Source of the DNA: Rikenella microfusus
GTDB lineage: Bacteria > Bacteroidota > Bacteroidia > Bacteroidales > VadinHA17
Assembly (NCBI GenBank): GCA_020722575.1
Contig: DYKN01000008.1
Coordinates: forward strand, 22,295-86,294
DNA: 64,000 nucleotides
Reading direction: 5' to 3'
Translations under genes and position numbers: made by a program
Notes under the pieces: generated by a model
Told to the model about the DNA's origin: nothing
The model's input: only the letters and a program-made list of their open reading frames with translations
Databases searched by the model: none
Shown here: positions 7,994-17,681 of the stretch, in pieces
How the letters are laid out: each line of letters begins with the position of its first letter
Numbering within the stretch: the first letter of the stretch is position 1

Positions 7994-9352
7994 TTATGAA
8001 CATTTAACAATGCAGCTGGTGCATCTTGTCAGCTCACCTCTGAGGCGGGATTCGACAAGATCGCTAATACGTTGTCGCAGAGCTTCTATGCGGATATTGT
8101 CAATCACTTCTTCTGCAAAGGCTGTCATCAGCATCAGCCGGGCTTCAGTGTTGCTTATTCCCCTTGATCGAAGGTAAAACATTGCATCATCATCCATACT
8201 ACCCACCGTAGCACCATGGCTGCATTTAACATCATCTGCGTAAATTTCAAGTTGTGGTCGGGTATACATTCTGGCATCTGTTGAAAGAAGTATAGTGTTA
8301 TTTTTCTGGTATGCAGATGTTTTTTGTGCGCCGGGTGAAACATATATCCTGCCGTTGAAAGCACCTATTGACATATCATCGAGCACTCCCTTAAAAAGCT
8401 GGTTACTTGTGCAATCAGGAACGAGGTGTTCAACATTCACATAGTTGTCAACCTGCTGCCATTTATCGGTAAAATAGAGCCCATATGAATCGCATTGAGC
8501 GCCTTTCCCGGCCAGGTAATGATGAGTGTTATTCCTGACAAGACCTCCGTGAAGGGTTATATTGCAGGAAGTAACAGTTGAGTTTTCTTTCTGATGAATA
8601 AAGGTACTGGTTATTTTGAAAGAACTGTTGTGTTCATTTTGTAAACGAATAAGATCAAATCTGGCATTATCACCCACAAAAATTTCTGTTACGGTGTTTG
8701 TCAGGAATCTTCCCGGAGCAAGAGTATGGTCACAAACTATCAGAGTAAATGAAGCATTATTCCCTATAATAATAAGATTTCTTCTCTGGTTAAAGACATC
8801 TCTGTCGGCTTCCACGATATTAATAACCTGAGCTGGTTTTGCCATTAATTTATTTTCAGGGACATATATGAATAGACCATCGGAAGCCATAGCTGAATTA
8901 AGGTGGATAAGGCCGTCGTTTTCAGCTTTTATATATCTCCCAAAATGATTTTCAACCAGTGTTTTATATTCAGATGCGGCTCTGTTAAGGCTCCCGGCAA
9001 CAGCTCCTCCGGGAAAATGATACATCCCTTTCCGGGTGTCGGGAAAGTATCCGTTAAGAATTATCAGGCTCTCGGCATCAAGGTCATCCACATCACAGAC
9101 GAATTGTGACGCCTTACTTAATTGTTCTTCAGTGGGAACCAGATAGCTTTCATAATCATACCTGAAAAATGTGCTGAGGTCTATGTATTTGTACGCTTCA
9201 TTTTTTCTTGATGGAATGCCCCATTGTTTGAACTGCTCGATTGCTTTTCCCCTGTTATTATTCAGAAGAGGCGATGAAGCTGATTCAATTCTGGAAATAT
9301 TATCCAGATAAAGCCGGTAATATTTTTCTGTAAGATCGCTTACTGGTTCCAT
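7994..9352 (-). CDS. sufD: Fe-S cluster assembly scaffold subunit SufD
   Basis: SufD pairs with SufB on a SufC dimer to form the SufBC2D scaffold on which Fe-S clusters are built. The 452-residue protein has the family's right-handed beta-helix core and its C-terminal signature, CSHGATVGSMDDDAMFYLRS, with the conserved histidine that sits at the SufB-SufD interface. The N-terminal half is variable, as in relatives. The ATG at 9350-9352 overlaps the sufC stop as TGATG, which argues for this start and for translational coupling; an in-frame ATG 36 bases upstream would overlap sufC far more. It ends IVKCS, with two cysteines close to the C-terminus, which look incidental. Confidence 0.94.
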   Translation of the reverse strand: MEPVSDLTEKYYRLYLDNISRIESASSPLLNNNRGKAIEQFKQWGIPSRKNEAYKYIDLSTFFRYDYESYLVPTEEQLSKASQFVCDVDDLDAESLIILNGYFPDTRKGMYHFPGGAVAGSLNRAASEYKTLVENHFGRYIKAENDGLIHLNSAMASDGLFIYVPENKLMAKPAQVINIVEADRDVFNQRRNLIIIGNNASFTLIVCDHTLAPGRFLTNTVTEIFVGDNARFDLIRLQNEHNSSFKITSTFIHQKENSTVTSCNITLHGGLVRNNTHHYLAGKGAQCDSYGLYFTDKWQQVDNYVNVEHLVPDCTSNQLFKGVLDDMSIGAFNGRIYVSPGAQKTSAYQKNNTILLSTDARMYTRPQLEIYADDVKCSHGATVGSMDDDAMFYLRSRGISNTEARLMLMTAFAEEVIDNIRIEALRQRISDLVESRLRGELTRCTSCIVKCS

Positions 9353-10113
9353 CACTCTGATAGTTTTTGAATCTCTTCCTTTATCCACTCATAACCTTTA
9401 TTCTCGAGCTCTAATGCCAGTTCCCTTCCGGAGGTCTTTACAATCCTGCCGTCGTATAGAACATGTACTACATCGGGAATAATGTATTCCAGCAATCGCT
9501 GATAATGAGTAATAACGATGAAAGCGTTATCGGACTTGTGTAGACGGTTTACACCGTTTGCTACAACTTTCAGGGCATCTATATCAAGCCCTGAGTCTGT
9601 TTCATCGAGGATAGCAAGCTTTGGTTCTAGCATTGCCATCTGGAAAATTTCGTTTTTTTTCTTTTCTCCGCCTGAAAAGCCTTCGTTGACTGATCGATTA
9701 TCGAATCTGGAATCGATCCCGACGATTTCCTTTTTTTCACGCATCAGTTTAAGGAAATCAGATGCAGAAAGAAGTTCAAGGCCTTTATGTTTACGTTGCT
9801 CGTTAACAGCAGTTTTAAGAAAGTTGACCATGCTCACGCCCGGTATCTCGATGGGATATTGAAAACCCAGAAATATTCCCTCCCTTGCTCTTTCCTCAGG
9901 GGACAGTTCAAAAAGGTTCTGGCCACGGTAGGTTACTGTTCCTTCAGTAACAGTTACATATTCTCTCCCGGCAAGAACAGCTGCAAGTGTACTTTTGCCC
10001 GAACCATTTGGGCCCATAATTGCATGTATTTCTCCCTCTTTCACCTCAAGGCTGATACCCTTAAGGATTTCTTTACCTTCTATAGAAGCTCTCAAGTTTT
10101 TTATTACAAGCAT
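9352..10113 (-). CDS. sufC: Fe-S cluster assembly ATPase SufC
   Basis: SufC is the soluble ABC-type ATPase that drives shape changes in the SufB-SufD scaffold. The 253-residue protein has Walker A GPNGSGKST (residues 34-42), the SufC-specific signature GFSGGEKKKNEIFQ, Walker B LAILDETDSGLD and the ITHYQRLLEYI switch histidine. The Asp-Glu-Thr-Asp-Ser-Gly-Leu-Asp stretch is the diagnostic SufC form of the Walker B/D-loop. The ATG at 10111-10113 gives the family length; the frame is open for 12 more codons upstream into the end of sufB, but these encode an unlikely extension. It lies 16 bases after the sufB stop. Confidence 0.96.
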   Translation of the reverse strand: MLVIKNLRASIEGKEILKGISLEVKEGEIHAIMGPNGSGKSTLAAVLAGREYVTVTEGTVTYRGQNLFELSPEERAREGIFLGFQYPIEIPGVSMVNFLKTAVNEQRKHKGLELLSASDFLKLMREKKEIVGIDSRFDNRSVNEGFSGGEKKKNEIFQMAMLEPKLAILDETDSGLDIDALKVVANGVNRLHKSDNAFIVITHYQRLLEYIIPDVVHVLYDGRIVKTSGRELALELENKGYEWIKEEIQKLSE

Positions 10114-10129
10114 ATTCAAAAAAATATTT

Positions 10130-11578
10130 TTAACCAACACTGCCTTCAAGACTTATCTGAAGCAATTTTTGTGCTTCAACGGCAAACTCCATTGGCAATT
10201 TGTTTATAATTTCTCTGGCATAACCATTGACAATAAGTCCGACGGCATCTTCTGAAGATATGCCACGTTGATTGCAGTAGAATATCTGATCTTCTCCTAT
10301 TCTGGATGTTGTAGCTTCATGTTCAACGATTGCGGAAGGATTCTCCACTTCGATATATGGGAAAGTATGAGCACCGCACTTATCTCCGAGAAGAAGTGAG
10401 TCGCATCTTGAAAAGTTCCTCGCGTTCTGTGCATTTTTAAGCACTTTAACAAGTCCACGGTAGCTGTTTTGTCCGTATCCTGCTGAAATACCCTTTGATA
10501 CAATAGTGCTCCGGGTGTTTTTCCCGATATGAATCATTTTTGTTCCGGTATCAGCCTGCTGGAAATTGTTTGTTACCGCTACAGAATAAAATTCTCCGAT
10601 GGAATTGTCACCCTTAAGAATACACGAGGGGTATTTCCATGTGATGGCTGAACCAGTTTCAACCTGAGTCCATGATATTTTTGAATTCTCTCCCCTGCAT
10701 ATTCCCCTTTTTGTGACAAAATTAAAAATACCTCCTTTGCCTTCACTATCTCCGGGGTACCAGTTCTGTACGGTTGAATATTTTACTTCCGCATTTTTTT
10801 CCACAATTATTTCAACTATTGCGGCATGAAGCTGATTCTCGTCGCGCATTGGTGCTGTACAACCTTCAAGGTAACTAACATAACTGTCGTCGTCAGCCAC
10901 TATAAGAGTCCTTTCAAACTGTCCGGTATTAGCAGCATTAATTCTGAAGTATGTTGAAAGTTCCATCGGGCACCTGACCCCTTTGGGTATATAGCAGAAA
11001 GAACCATCACTGAATACTGCAGAATTTAGAGCTGCAAAAAAATTATCGGTATAAGGAACAACTGTCCCCAGATACTTTTTCACAAGATCAGGGTATTCCC
11101 TTACAGCTTCACTGAAAGAACAAAATATTATTCCAAGTTCTGCAAGAGTCTCTCTGAAAGTTGTTTTAACGGATACGCTATCCATAACCGCATCTACGGC
11201 AACACCGCTTAATATTTTCTGTTCGTCAAGAGGGATGCCCAGACGGTCGAAAGTCTTTTTAATCTCCGGGTCAATATCATCTTCACCTGTTGCTTTCCGT
11301 ACCGGGGCAGAATAATAGACAATATCCTGATAATCTATATCGGGAATTTTGAGGTTTGCCCATCCAGGCATCTTCATATTCTGCCAGTGCCTGAATGATT
11401 TAAGTCTGAAATCGAGAAGCCAATCAGGTTCTTTCTTCTTGGCGGAAATTATTCTAATAATATCTTCATTAAGTCCTTTCTCAACTTTCTCTGACTCAAT
11501 GTCAGTATAAAAGCCGTATTTGTAATCGCCAGCAGTGACCTCACCTATAATATTGCCGTTTCCGTTCTTACCGGACAT
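10130..11578 (-). CDS. sufB: Fe-S cluster assembly scaffold subunit SufB
   Basis: SufB carries the nascent Fe-S cluster in the SufBC2D complex. The 482-residue product has the family length. Hallmarks include [48 protein letters not shown] with the conserved cysteine, and [11 protein letters not shown] followed by [20 protein letters not shown] near the C-terminus, where cluster ligands reside. It is the first gene of an operon sufB-C-D-S-E-DUF59-queG. No sufA or IscA-type carrier and no SufR/IscR-type regulator gene is adjacent; control, if any, must act at the upstream promoter region. Confidence 0.96.
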   Translation of the reverse strand: MSGKNGNGNIIGEVTAGDYKYGFYTDIESEKVEKGLNEDIIRIISAKKKEPDWLLDFRLKSFRHWQNMKMPGWANLKIPDIDYQDIVYYSAPVRKATGEDDIDPEIKKTFDRLGIPLDEQKILSGVAVDAVMDSVSVKTTFRETLAELGIIFCSFSEAVREYPDLVKKYLGTVVPYTDNFFAALNSAVFSDGSFCYIPKGVRCPMELSTYFRINAANTGQFERTLIVADDDSYVSYLEGCTAPMRDENQLHAAIVEIIVEKNAEVKYSTVQNWYPGDSEGKGGIFNFVTKRGICRGENSKISWTQVETGSAITWKYPSCILKGDNSIGEFYSVAVTNNFQQADTGTKMIHIGKNTRSTIVSKGISAGYGQNSYRGLVKVLKNAQNARNFSRCDSLLLGDKCGAHTFPYIEVENPSAIVEHEATTSRIGEDQIFYCNQRGISSEDAVGLIVNGYAREIINKLPMEFAVEAQKLLQISLEGSVG

Positions 11579-12022
11579 AATGTTAAAAAATTAAAGCTGC
11601 AAACGTTCAAACAATCGAAAATCAGTTTTGTTTATACTTCCCTAGAAGTGAATTGCAAAGTTAAAAATAATCTGACAAAGAGTATGAAAATTCAAGGTTG
11701 AAAATTAAGTCTACCAATTTTGGGGGAATTCAGGGGGGTATCACTGGATTTTTTTCAGATAATACAGAAATGAAAAAGAGTTTAAATTAACGAACCTGCT
11801 TAAATTATTTACCTGTTGGTGAAAAAGAAATCCTAAAAACAACCTCTACTATCACAAATTATCGAGCACATTTTAATAAGTGCAGTATTTTCTCGAAGTT
11901 ATTTCAAATTATGGTTTTAAGTCATCAAAATATTCTAATTAAAGTTTAAATTTGCCCCCTCATTCAGGTTTAAGAATGCAAACATCAAAGCAACTTGTAT
12001 TTAATAAGATATTCTTTTGTAT
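11579..12022. other. Divergent intergenic region between sufB and the ion transporter gene
   Basis: About 440 bases, AT-rich. It holds the suf -7 candidate at 11656-11663 and, for the plus-strand gene, a TAAATTTG at 11947-11954 that matches TAnnTTTG but lacks a matching -33 box. No RNA gene, riboswitch or small reading frame was recognised. Confidence 0.45.
11656..11663 (-). promoter_or_regulatory. Probable -7 element for the suf operon
   Basis: TAACTTTG on the minus strand matches TAnnTTTG and lies 78 bases before the sufB ATG. A TTTG at 11679-11676 is only 12 bases upstream, too close for a normal -33 box, so the promoter call rests on the -7 box alone. Confidence 0.4.
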
Positions 12023-13429
12023 ATGAAAAAATTATCAAATCTCTGGAAGAGGTTATTCATATTTTTAATATTTGCTCTTTTACCTATATTATTGTTTGGG
12101 GCATCAGGTGAATTACCGGCAATTGGAAACATACGGGTTGAGTTTATTATTTTCGGTTTAATTCTTCTGGGTGTTGCTCTTTTTCATGATTACACCTTTT
12201 ATGTTGCAATTATCGGTTTGACTATACTTTTGATTTTTAAATTCATTTTTGATCCCGGATTTCATTTTGGAGAGCATTTTTTCGGGCACACTCCAATGGT
12301 TGACCAATTGGTCAATAAGGAAATGCGAGATGGTGAATGGGGTATTATACTTAACCTTGCGGGACTATTGCTCGGTTTTGCAATACTCTCAAAAATTTTC
12401 GAAGAATCCCGTGTTCCGGATATATTGCCAAGATATCTTCCAGATGACTGGAAAGGGCCGTTTACGCTGCTGGTCTTTGTGTTTGTTTTATCAATGTTTC
12501 TGGATAACATTGCTGCTGCTCTCATTGGAGGAACAATAGCACTTGTTGTTTTTAAAAGGAAGGTTCACATTGGGTACATTGCAGCAATTGTTGCTGCAAG
12601 CAATGCTGGAGGAAGTGGGAGTATTGTTGGAGATACTACAACCACAATGATGTGGATTGCCGGCACAAGTGCTTTTAATGTTTTGCATGCTTTTGTGGCT
12701 GCGATTACTGCTCTACTTTTCTTTGGATTATTTGCTTCTCATCAACAGGACAGATTCCAGCCTATACAGAAAGACCCTGTATCTGGCATAAAAGTTGATT
12801 GGGGAAAGATTATTATTGTGACATTGATTCTTTTGGGCGCTATCCTTTCCAATATTTTATATGATATGCCGGCTCTCGGGGTCTGGATAGCCATTCTTAT
12901 CAGTTCTTTAATCCTTCCCGTACCGTGGAAAGAGGTACCGGGTGCTCTTAAGGGTACAATTTTCCTTTTATGCCTTGTTACAAGCGCATCATTAATGCCG
13001 GTTGAAGAGCTGCCTCCTGCTTCCTGGAAAACTGCTTTCTCGCTTGGATTTCTTTCATCTGTTTTCGACAATATTCCCCTTACCAAATTATGTATTGATC
13101 AAGGTCATTACGACTGGGGGATGTTAGCCTACACCGTAGGTTTTGGCGGTTCAATGACATGGTTCGGCTCTTCAGCTGGAGTTGCCATTACAAACAAATT
13201 TCCTGAAGGGAGAGATGTGTTCCGCTGGCTGAAGAACGGATGGTATATTGTAATAGCATATATTGTTGGCTTCTTCGCTTTATATTTTATTATGGGCTGG
13301 GAACCTGGCGACAACAGGAAACACAAAGTGGAAAATTGCCCTGTACCGGGTTGCCCCTGGGCAACAAACCAGCAAAAAGCAATACCAGACAAAACAATTA
13401 ATTACAATGATATATTACCTCAGAAATAA
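12023..13429 (+). CDS. Ion transporter of the NhaD/ArsB (IT) superfamily, probable Na+/H+ antiporter
   Basis: A 468-residue polytopic inner-membrane protein with about 12 hydrophobic segments. Two half-repeats each carry the re-entrant motif of this superfamily: SMFLDNIAAALIGGTIA around residue 160 with GGSGSIVGDTTTTMMWIAG around 195, and SSVFDNIPLTKLCID near 350 with GSMTWFGSSAGVAITNKFPE near 380. The GDTTTTMMW segment resembles NhaD Na+/H+ antiporters more than arsenite or citrate carriers. The C-terminus is a soluble tail with a CPVPGCPW motif, which could bind a metal. The ATG at 12023 is chosen over a TTG two codons earlier. It is a single gene, followed by an inverted repeat that may be a terminator. 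The transported ion is inferred from family only. Confidence 0.8.
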   Translation: MKKLSNLWKRLFIFLIFALLPILLFGASGELPAIGNIRVEFIIFGLILLGVALFHDYTFYVAIIGLTILLIFKFIFDPGFHFGEHFFGHTPMVDQLVNKEMRDGEWGIILNLAGLLLGFAILSKIFEESRVPDILPRYLPDDWKGPFTLLVFVFVLSMFLDNIAAALIGGTIALVVFKRKVHIGYIAAIVAASNAGGSGSIVGDTTTTMMWIAGTSAFNVLHAFVAAITALLFFGLFASHQQDRFQPIQKDPVSGIKVDWGKIIIVTLILLGAILSNILYDMPALGVWIAILISSLILPVPWKEVPGALKGTIFLLCLVTSASLMPVEELPPASWKTAFSLGFLSSVFDNIPLTKLCIDQGHYDWGMLAYTVGFGGSMTWFGSSAGVAITNKFPEGRDVFRWLKNGWYIVIAYIVGFFALYFIMGWEPGDNRKHKVENCPVPGCPWATNQQKAIPDKTINYNDILPQK

Positions 13430-13527
13430 TTCAACTAAACCCTGTAAGAAATAAAACTAAAAATGATATATTGAAATAGTTCCTGAAAATTTATTACATT
13501 GCATCTTGAACCGGTTCATTAATATAG

Positions 13528-13596
13528 AATTTGCGTCCATAAGCGTCTTGTTGTTTTGATTCAATGCCAAGTTCGTAATTTGGACGCAAATTTTTT
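13528..13596 (+). terminator. Long-stem inverted repeat downstream of the ion transporter, possible terminator
   Basis: AATTTGCGTCCA (13528-13539) and TGGACGCAAATT (13581-13592) are perfect 12-base complements around a 41-base loop, followed by further T residues (TTTTTT at 13591-13596). A second, nested CTTG/CAAG pair lies inside the loop. It is 98 bases after the stop codon. The long loop is unusual for an intrinsic terminator, so a small structured RNA or a transposon remnant is possible. The rest of 13430-13890 is AT-rich with no gene recognised. Confidence 0.5.
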
Positions 13597-13890
13597 AAGG
13601 AATCTCGGTTTTTTTATAGCTTTCACTTTCATAAGTTCGGAATGTTTCACTATATCAGCATATTAACGTTTTTATCATTAAATTTTGAGGAAACTTTAGG
13701 AAGTTAGAATTATTTCAAATAATAAAGAATTTTAAATAGAGTCTGTCTTAAATATCTAATAAAAATAGAAATATTTATCTAAAGAAGAGTATCGTTTAAG
13801 TATTTTTTCAGTCATTTCGTCAAAAAAATTTGAATTTTTTTTGGTTTTTGATTATTTTTTCAAGAAAAATCAAATAAAAATTATTTTCAT

Positions 13891-15831
13891 ATGAAGACTC
13901 ATTTGTTAAGAAATCTGGTTTATTTTTCCCTTGTATTTATTTTCGGAATTTCTCTTTCGGCACAGGTTCCAGCTGGATTTAATTACCAGGCAATTGCAAG
14001 AAATCAGGATGGAGATCCAATAATAAATACACCGATGAAGGTGCATATTGGCATTCTTTCGAGTGTCGACCCTCCGGTTGTACTGTACGAAGCTGAACAT
14101 GATGTTTCAACAAATGAGTTTGGTCTGTTCCATCTCATTGTTGGTGACCCGACAGCTAAGATTCTAATTGGAAGCTTTGATGAGATTGACTGGACACTCC
14201 AGCCTCTATACCTGAGGACAGTTATTATTTTGAATGATAAGGAATATGATATGGGTTCCTCCAGGCTGCTCTCAGTTCCCTATGCATTTATGGCACAGGG
14301 GATTTCAGGTCTGGATAAACTTGTCATTATGGGGAAAACCGGTGATATGGAAGAACCGCTTTTTGAGGTAAAAAATTTAATGGGTAATACTGTTTTTGCG
14401 GTTTACAATGAAGGAGTCAGGGTAAATGTTGGTGATGGTAGCAAAGGAGTAAAAGGAGGTTTTGCCATAGGTGGTTTTGATGCTACAAAAGGTGATCTGC
14501 AAGAATATTTTAGGGTAACTGCTGACAGTACCAGGATATATGTTAGAAACCAGGCAAAAGGTGTCAAAGGAGGATTTGCCATAGGCGGTTTTGACCAGAC
14601 AAAAGGAACAAGCACAGGAAATTTTCTGAATCTGACTCCACAGAATTATTTAATAGGCCAGCAGGCAGGGGAAGACCTGACAACCGGTACATATAACTCG
14701 ATTATCGGATATCAGGCTGGCATGCATTTGACCACCGGCAATGCCAACACAATAATAGGACATATGTCAGACACTTCAATCACAACAGGAAACAATAATA
14801 TTATCATTGGTGAAATGGCCGGTTTAAAACTAACAACTGGCAGTGACAATACACTGATTGGAACCTCGGCCGGCCTGAACCATACAAATCAGCAGTACAA
14901 TGTTTTGATAGGAAGTGCATCAGGTTATAATCTGAATGCAAGCGGATGGGATGGCTCATTTAATACTTTTGTTGGTATTAATTCAGGTTATCAAATACGC
15001 AACAGCCGTGATAATGTCTTTATCGGCACCAATGCAGGTTACTGGCTCGACAACGGCCGTGGTAACACTTTTGTTGGCATTGATGCAGGACGTAGCGGTG
15101 ACACTCATGGTTATGACCCTCTAATCGAAGGTTCATATAACATTTTCATGGGATACCGTGCCGGATATAATAACAAAAACGGTGACAATAACCTTGCTAT
15201 AGGTTTCGAAGCCGGATATTCTAATACCGATGGAACGGGCAATGTTTTTCTGGGTTATCAGGCTGGAAAAAACGAAACAGGCAGTAACAAACTCTATATT
15301 GCCAACTCATCAGTTAACCCTCCACTTGTTTATGGAGATTTTGCTGATAGAAAATTCGGTATAAACACACAAACACTTAATAAAACATTCAATGTAGGTG
15401 GTGATGCCGATATCTCGGGTACCCTCACTGCCTCTTCAATCGTTGCTCCTGTTACAGGCGACCTGAATGGTACTGTTAATGGTATGTCGATGGGTCGGAT
15501 ATTTCTTGTTGAGGATGGCCTGATAATAGCCGTTGAAGACAATAATTTCCTTCTAGAATGGTCAAAACATGAAGGTAATATCACAATTACAAACGCCAGT
15601 AAGGATTATTTATGCAATTTCTGGTGGATTTCGTCAAGCCAGGAAACAGGTGTTGATAGCGGTGCAGGTCAGGTAGATCCTGGAATTACTGAGGTTCTTA
15701 TAGACCAGACAAATCTTGATAACAAAGGTTTTGAAATTCATTTTGGCCGTGCGGAGGCTGGCGGCAAGATGTGTTCAGTATGGCTTCATTATTTTAATGG
15801 AGCGCTAGTTGGTCATTATATAATTTACTGA
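13891..15831 (+). CDS. Secreted beta-roll repeat protein (trimeric adhesin head/tail-fibre-like)
   Basis: A 646-residue protein with a signal peptide ending near residue 24 (SLSAQ). Residues 25-140 form a domain (VPAGFNYQAIARNQDGDPI) that commonly opens such Bacteroidota surface proteins. Two near-identical blocks, KGVKGGFAIGGFD, lie 38 residues apart (from residues 185 and 223). Residues 252-466 contain about twelve repeats of some 17 residues of the type T-x-I-G-x-x-A-G-x-x-L-T-T-G-x-x-N, the pattern of YadA-like adhesin heads and phage tail-fibre beta-rolls. A C-terminal beta-rich domain of about 150 residues is not recognised; the S74 chaperone domain that often ends such proteins is absent, and there is no T9SS sorting domain. 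It probably acts at the cell surface in adhesion, but export beyond the periplasm is unexplained. Confidence 0.75.
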   Translation: MKTHLLRNLVYFSLVFIFGISLSAQVPAGFNYQAIARNQDGDPIINTPMKVHIGILSSVDPPVVLYEAEHDVSTNEFGLFHLIVGDPTAKILIGSFDEIDWTLQPLYLRTVIILNDKEYDMGSSRLLSVPYAFMAQGISGLDKLVIMGKTGDMEEPLFEVKNLMGNTVFAVYNEGVRVNVGDGSKGVKGGFAIGGFDATKGDLQEYFRVTADSTRIYVRNQAKGVKGGFAIGGFDQTKGTSTGNFLNLTPQNYLIGQQAGEDLTTGTYNSIIGYQAGMHLTTGNANTIIGHMSDTSITTGNNNIIIGEMAGLKLTTGSDNTLIGTSAGLNHTNQQYNVLIGSASGYNLNASGWDGSFNTFVGINSGYQIRNSRDNVFIGTNAGYWLDNGRGNTFVGIDAGRSGDTHGYDPLIEGSYNIFMGYRAGYNNKNGDNNLAIGFEAGYSNTDGTGNVFLGYQAGKNETGSNKLYIANSSVNPPLVYGDFADRKFGINTQTLNKTFNVGGDADISGTLTASSIVAPVTGDLNGTVNGMSMGRIFLVEDGLIIAVEDNNFLLEWSKHEGNITITNASKDYLCNFWWISSSQETGVDSGAGQVDPGITEVLIDQTNLDNKGFEIHFGRAEAGGKMCSVWLHYFNGALVGHYIIY

Positions 15832-15842
15832 ACTGAGGTGCT

Positions 15843-15958
15843 GTCTCAAAAGCTTACTTATTTATAACACCCCTACATCCCCTGACAGAGGAATTAGTGA
15901 TATACTATTTAATGTTTTCATTCATTTACAAAACTTACATTAAAGCCACTTTTGAGAC
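15843..15958. repeat. Candidate MITE or insertion-sequence remnant
   Basis: Inverted 10-base ends GTCTCAAAAG (15843-15852) and CTTTTGAGAC (15949-15958) enclose 96 bases with no coding capacity. The outer bases (GCTGTCTCAAAAG) look like ends I associate with IS elements of Bacteroidota, and an internal CACCCCTACATCCCCTGACA resembles text I associate with such elements. It lies in the gap after the beta-roll gene stop. A plain hairpin terminator is the alternative. Confidence 0.4.
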
Positions 15959-16028
15959 GTATCTTTTTATGGCACAGAAATTGACATAATGAGTCTGTAA
16001 CTTATTATGTTTTTAATAATTTTCAACT

Positions 16029-17651
16029 ATGAAAAGAATGATTTTATTTTCTGTATTTATCAGTTCATGCATTATTTTTGCATATGCACAGAATGAAAAA
16101 GGAATAAAGGCCAATCTTAGTCATGTTACTGTTTATCCCGACAGGGCAAGGCTTACAAGTGAAGCTCAGGTTGATATCCCTGCAGGAAATACTATTTTGA
16201 AACTTACAGGACTTTCTCCATATATCGATGCGCAGAGCATCCAGGTTAAGGGAACAGGTGATTTTACCATTCTTTCGGTAAATCTGCGGAATAATTACCT
16301 GAATAACCTTGAAGATATGCCGGAAGTAAAAAACATCCGAAACCAGATTGAAGCACTTCAGTTAAAAATAGAGGATGAGAAAGCTGCTATAACAACACTC
16401 GATGAAAAGCTTTCTTTCCTTCAGGCTAACAAAGCCGTTATGGTTAAAGAGTCGACCTTTTCAATTGAACAGTTCAAAACACTTATGGACCTTTATACTT
16501 CAAATATCGACCAGATAAACATAACCAGGTTGAAGAAGAACAGGCTTATAAAGGATTACGAAAAGCAGATTTCGGCGCTTCAGCAACAGATTTCTGACAA
16601 AATAAATAAGAACCAGCTCCCTTCAGGTGAAATATCAGTAACTGTAGATGCAGCCAGGCCTGTTACAGGCAGGTTGACATTTGAATACACGGTATCTCAG
16701 GCAGGCTGGCATCCATCATACGATATCAGGGTTGATGATATTAATAAACCAGTAGCAATATATTATAAGGCAAATGTTTTTCAGAATACAGGAGTCGAAT
16801 GGAAGAACGTAAAACTTAGTTTTTCTACTGCCACCCCCTGGGTTGCTGGTAATGTGCCTGTTTTAAATCCCTGGTTCATTGATTTTTACACACCAATTAC
16901 AACCAAGTCGATTCAGATAAGAGGAGCTTCACCAAAAGCTGAAGCTCCGGTTATGATGGAAAATATTGTGATGGCCGACAAAAATACTTTCCTGAAGAAA
17001 GAAGCAGAAGCTGCATCAGTATCCGTGGAAAAAAGAGTTGGTGAAATGAGCGTAACATTTGATGTTGCAACGCTTTATACTATACCATCGGACGGTAAAA
17101 CGCAGACCATAGAAATTCAGCGGATCTCCACCCCTGCCGAATATAAATATGTTACGGTACCTAAACTATCGAATCATGCATACCTCACAGGTAACATAAC
17201 CGACTGGGCAAAACAGAGTCTTCTTTCGGGTGAAGCCAATCTTTATTTTGAGAATACATATGTTGGCAGGTCTCGTCTGGATGTGAGCCAGATGAGCGAT
17301 ACTCTCTCGATATCTCTTGGTACCGATCCAGGAATAATTGTAAAGAGAGAGAAGAGGAAAGATTTTACTCTGAAGCGTATAATCGGAGCAAATAAAACCG
17401 AAACTTATTCGTTCCTTATTACCCTGCGAAATAACAAGCAGTCGCAAATTAAGATTAACGTGATCGATCAGATACCGGTTTCATCGAACAGTCAGATTAC
17501 AGTTGAGGCAGTTGAACTGACAGGTGGGAAGCTTAACAGTGAAACTGGAGAAGTTACATGGGAGTTTGAGCTAAAACCAGGTGAGACAAAAGAGATTATA
17601 CTGACCTATTCGGTGAGGTATCCGAAAAACCAGAAAATAATTCTTGAATAA
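16029..17651 (+). CDS. MuiA family protein (DUF4140/DUF4139, mucoidy inhibitor A-like)
   Basis: A 540-residue periplasmic or surface protein with a signal peptide ending near FAYAQ. The N-terminal DUF4140 domain begins SHVTVYPDRARLTSEAQV, where the V-T-V-Y-x-D-R-A pattern is diagnostic. A coiled coil follows at about residues 95-200 (rich in Lys, Glu, Gln and Leu). The C-terminal DUF4139 domain contains LTFEYTVSQAGWHPSYDIRV and, near the end, WEFELKPGETKEIILTYSVR. The family name comes from an E. coli gene that lowers mucoidy when overexpressed; the biochemical role is unknown. It is a single gene, convergent with lpxA. Confidence 0.9.
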   Translation: MKRMILFSVFISSCIIFAYAQNEKGIKANLSHVTVYPDRARLTSEAQVDIPAGNTILKLTGLSPYIDAQSIQVKGTGDFTILSVNLRNNYLNNLEDMPEVKNIRNQIEALQLKIEDEKAAITTLDEKLSFLQANKAVMVKESTFSIEQFKTLMDLYTSNIDQINITRLKKNRLIKDYEKQISALQQQISDKINKNQLPSGEISVTVDAARPVTGRLTFEYTVSQAGWHPSYDIRVDDINKPVAIYYKANVFQNTGVEWKNVKLSFSTATPWVAGNVPVLNPWFIDFYTPITTKSIQIRGASPKAEAPVMMENIVMADKNTFLKKEAEAASVSVEKRVGEMSVTFDVATLYTIPSDGKTQTIEIQRISTPAEYKYVTVPKLSNHAYLTGNITDWAKQSLLSGEANLYFENTYVGRSRLDVSQMSDTLSISLGTDPGIIVKREKRKDFTLKRIIGANKTETYSFLITLRNNKQSQIKINVIDQIPVSSNSQITVEAVELTGGKLNSETGEVTWEFELKPGETKEIILTYSVRYPKNQKIILE

Positions 17652-17681
17652 TAAAACAGGTAACAGAAGAGATGGATAATC

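Noticed and set aside
11579..12022. A riboswitch or IscR-type binding site upstream of sufB
   Set aside because: No known riboswitch core or clear palindromic operator could be recognised by eye.
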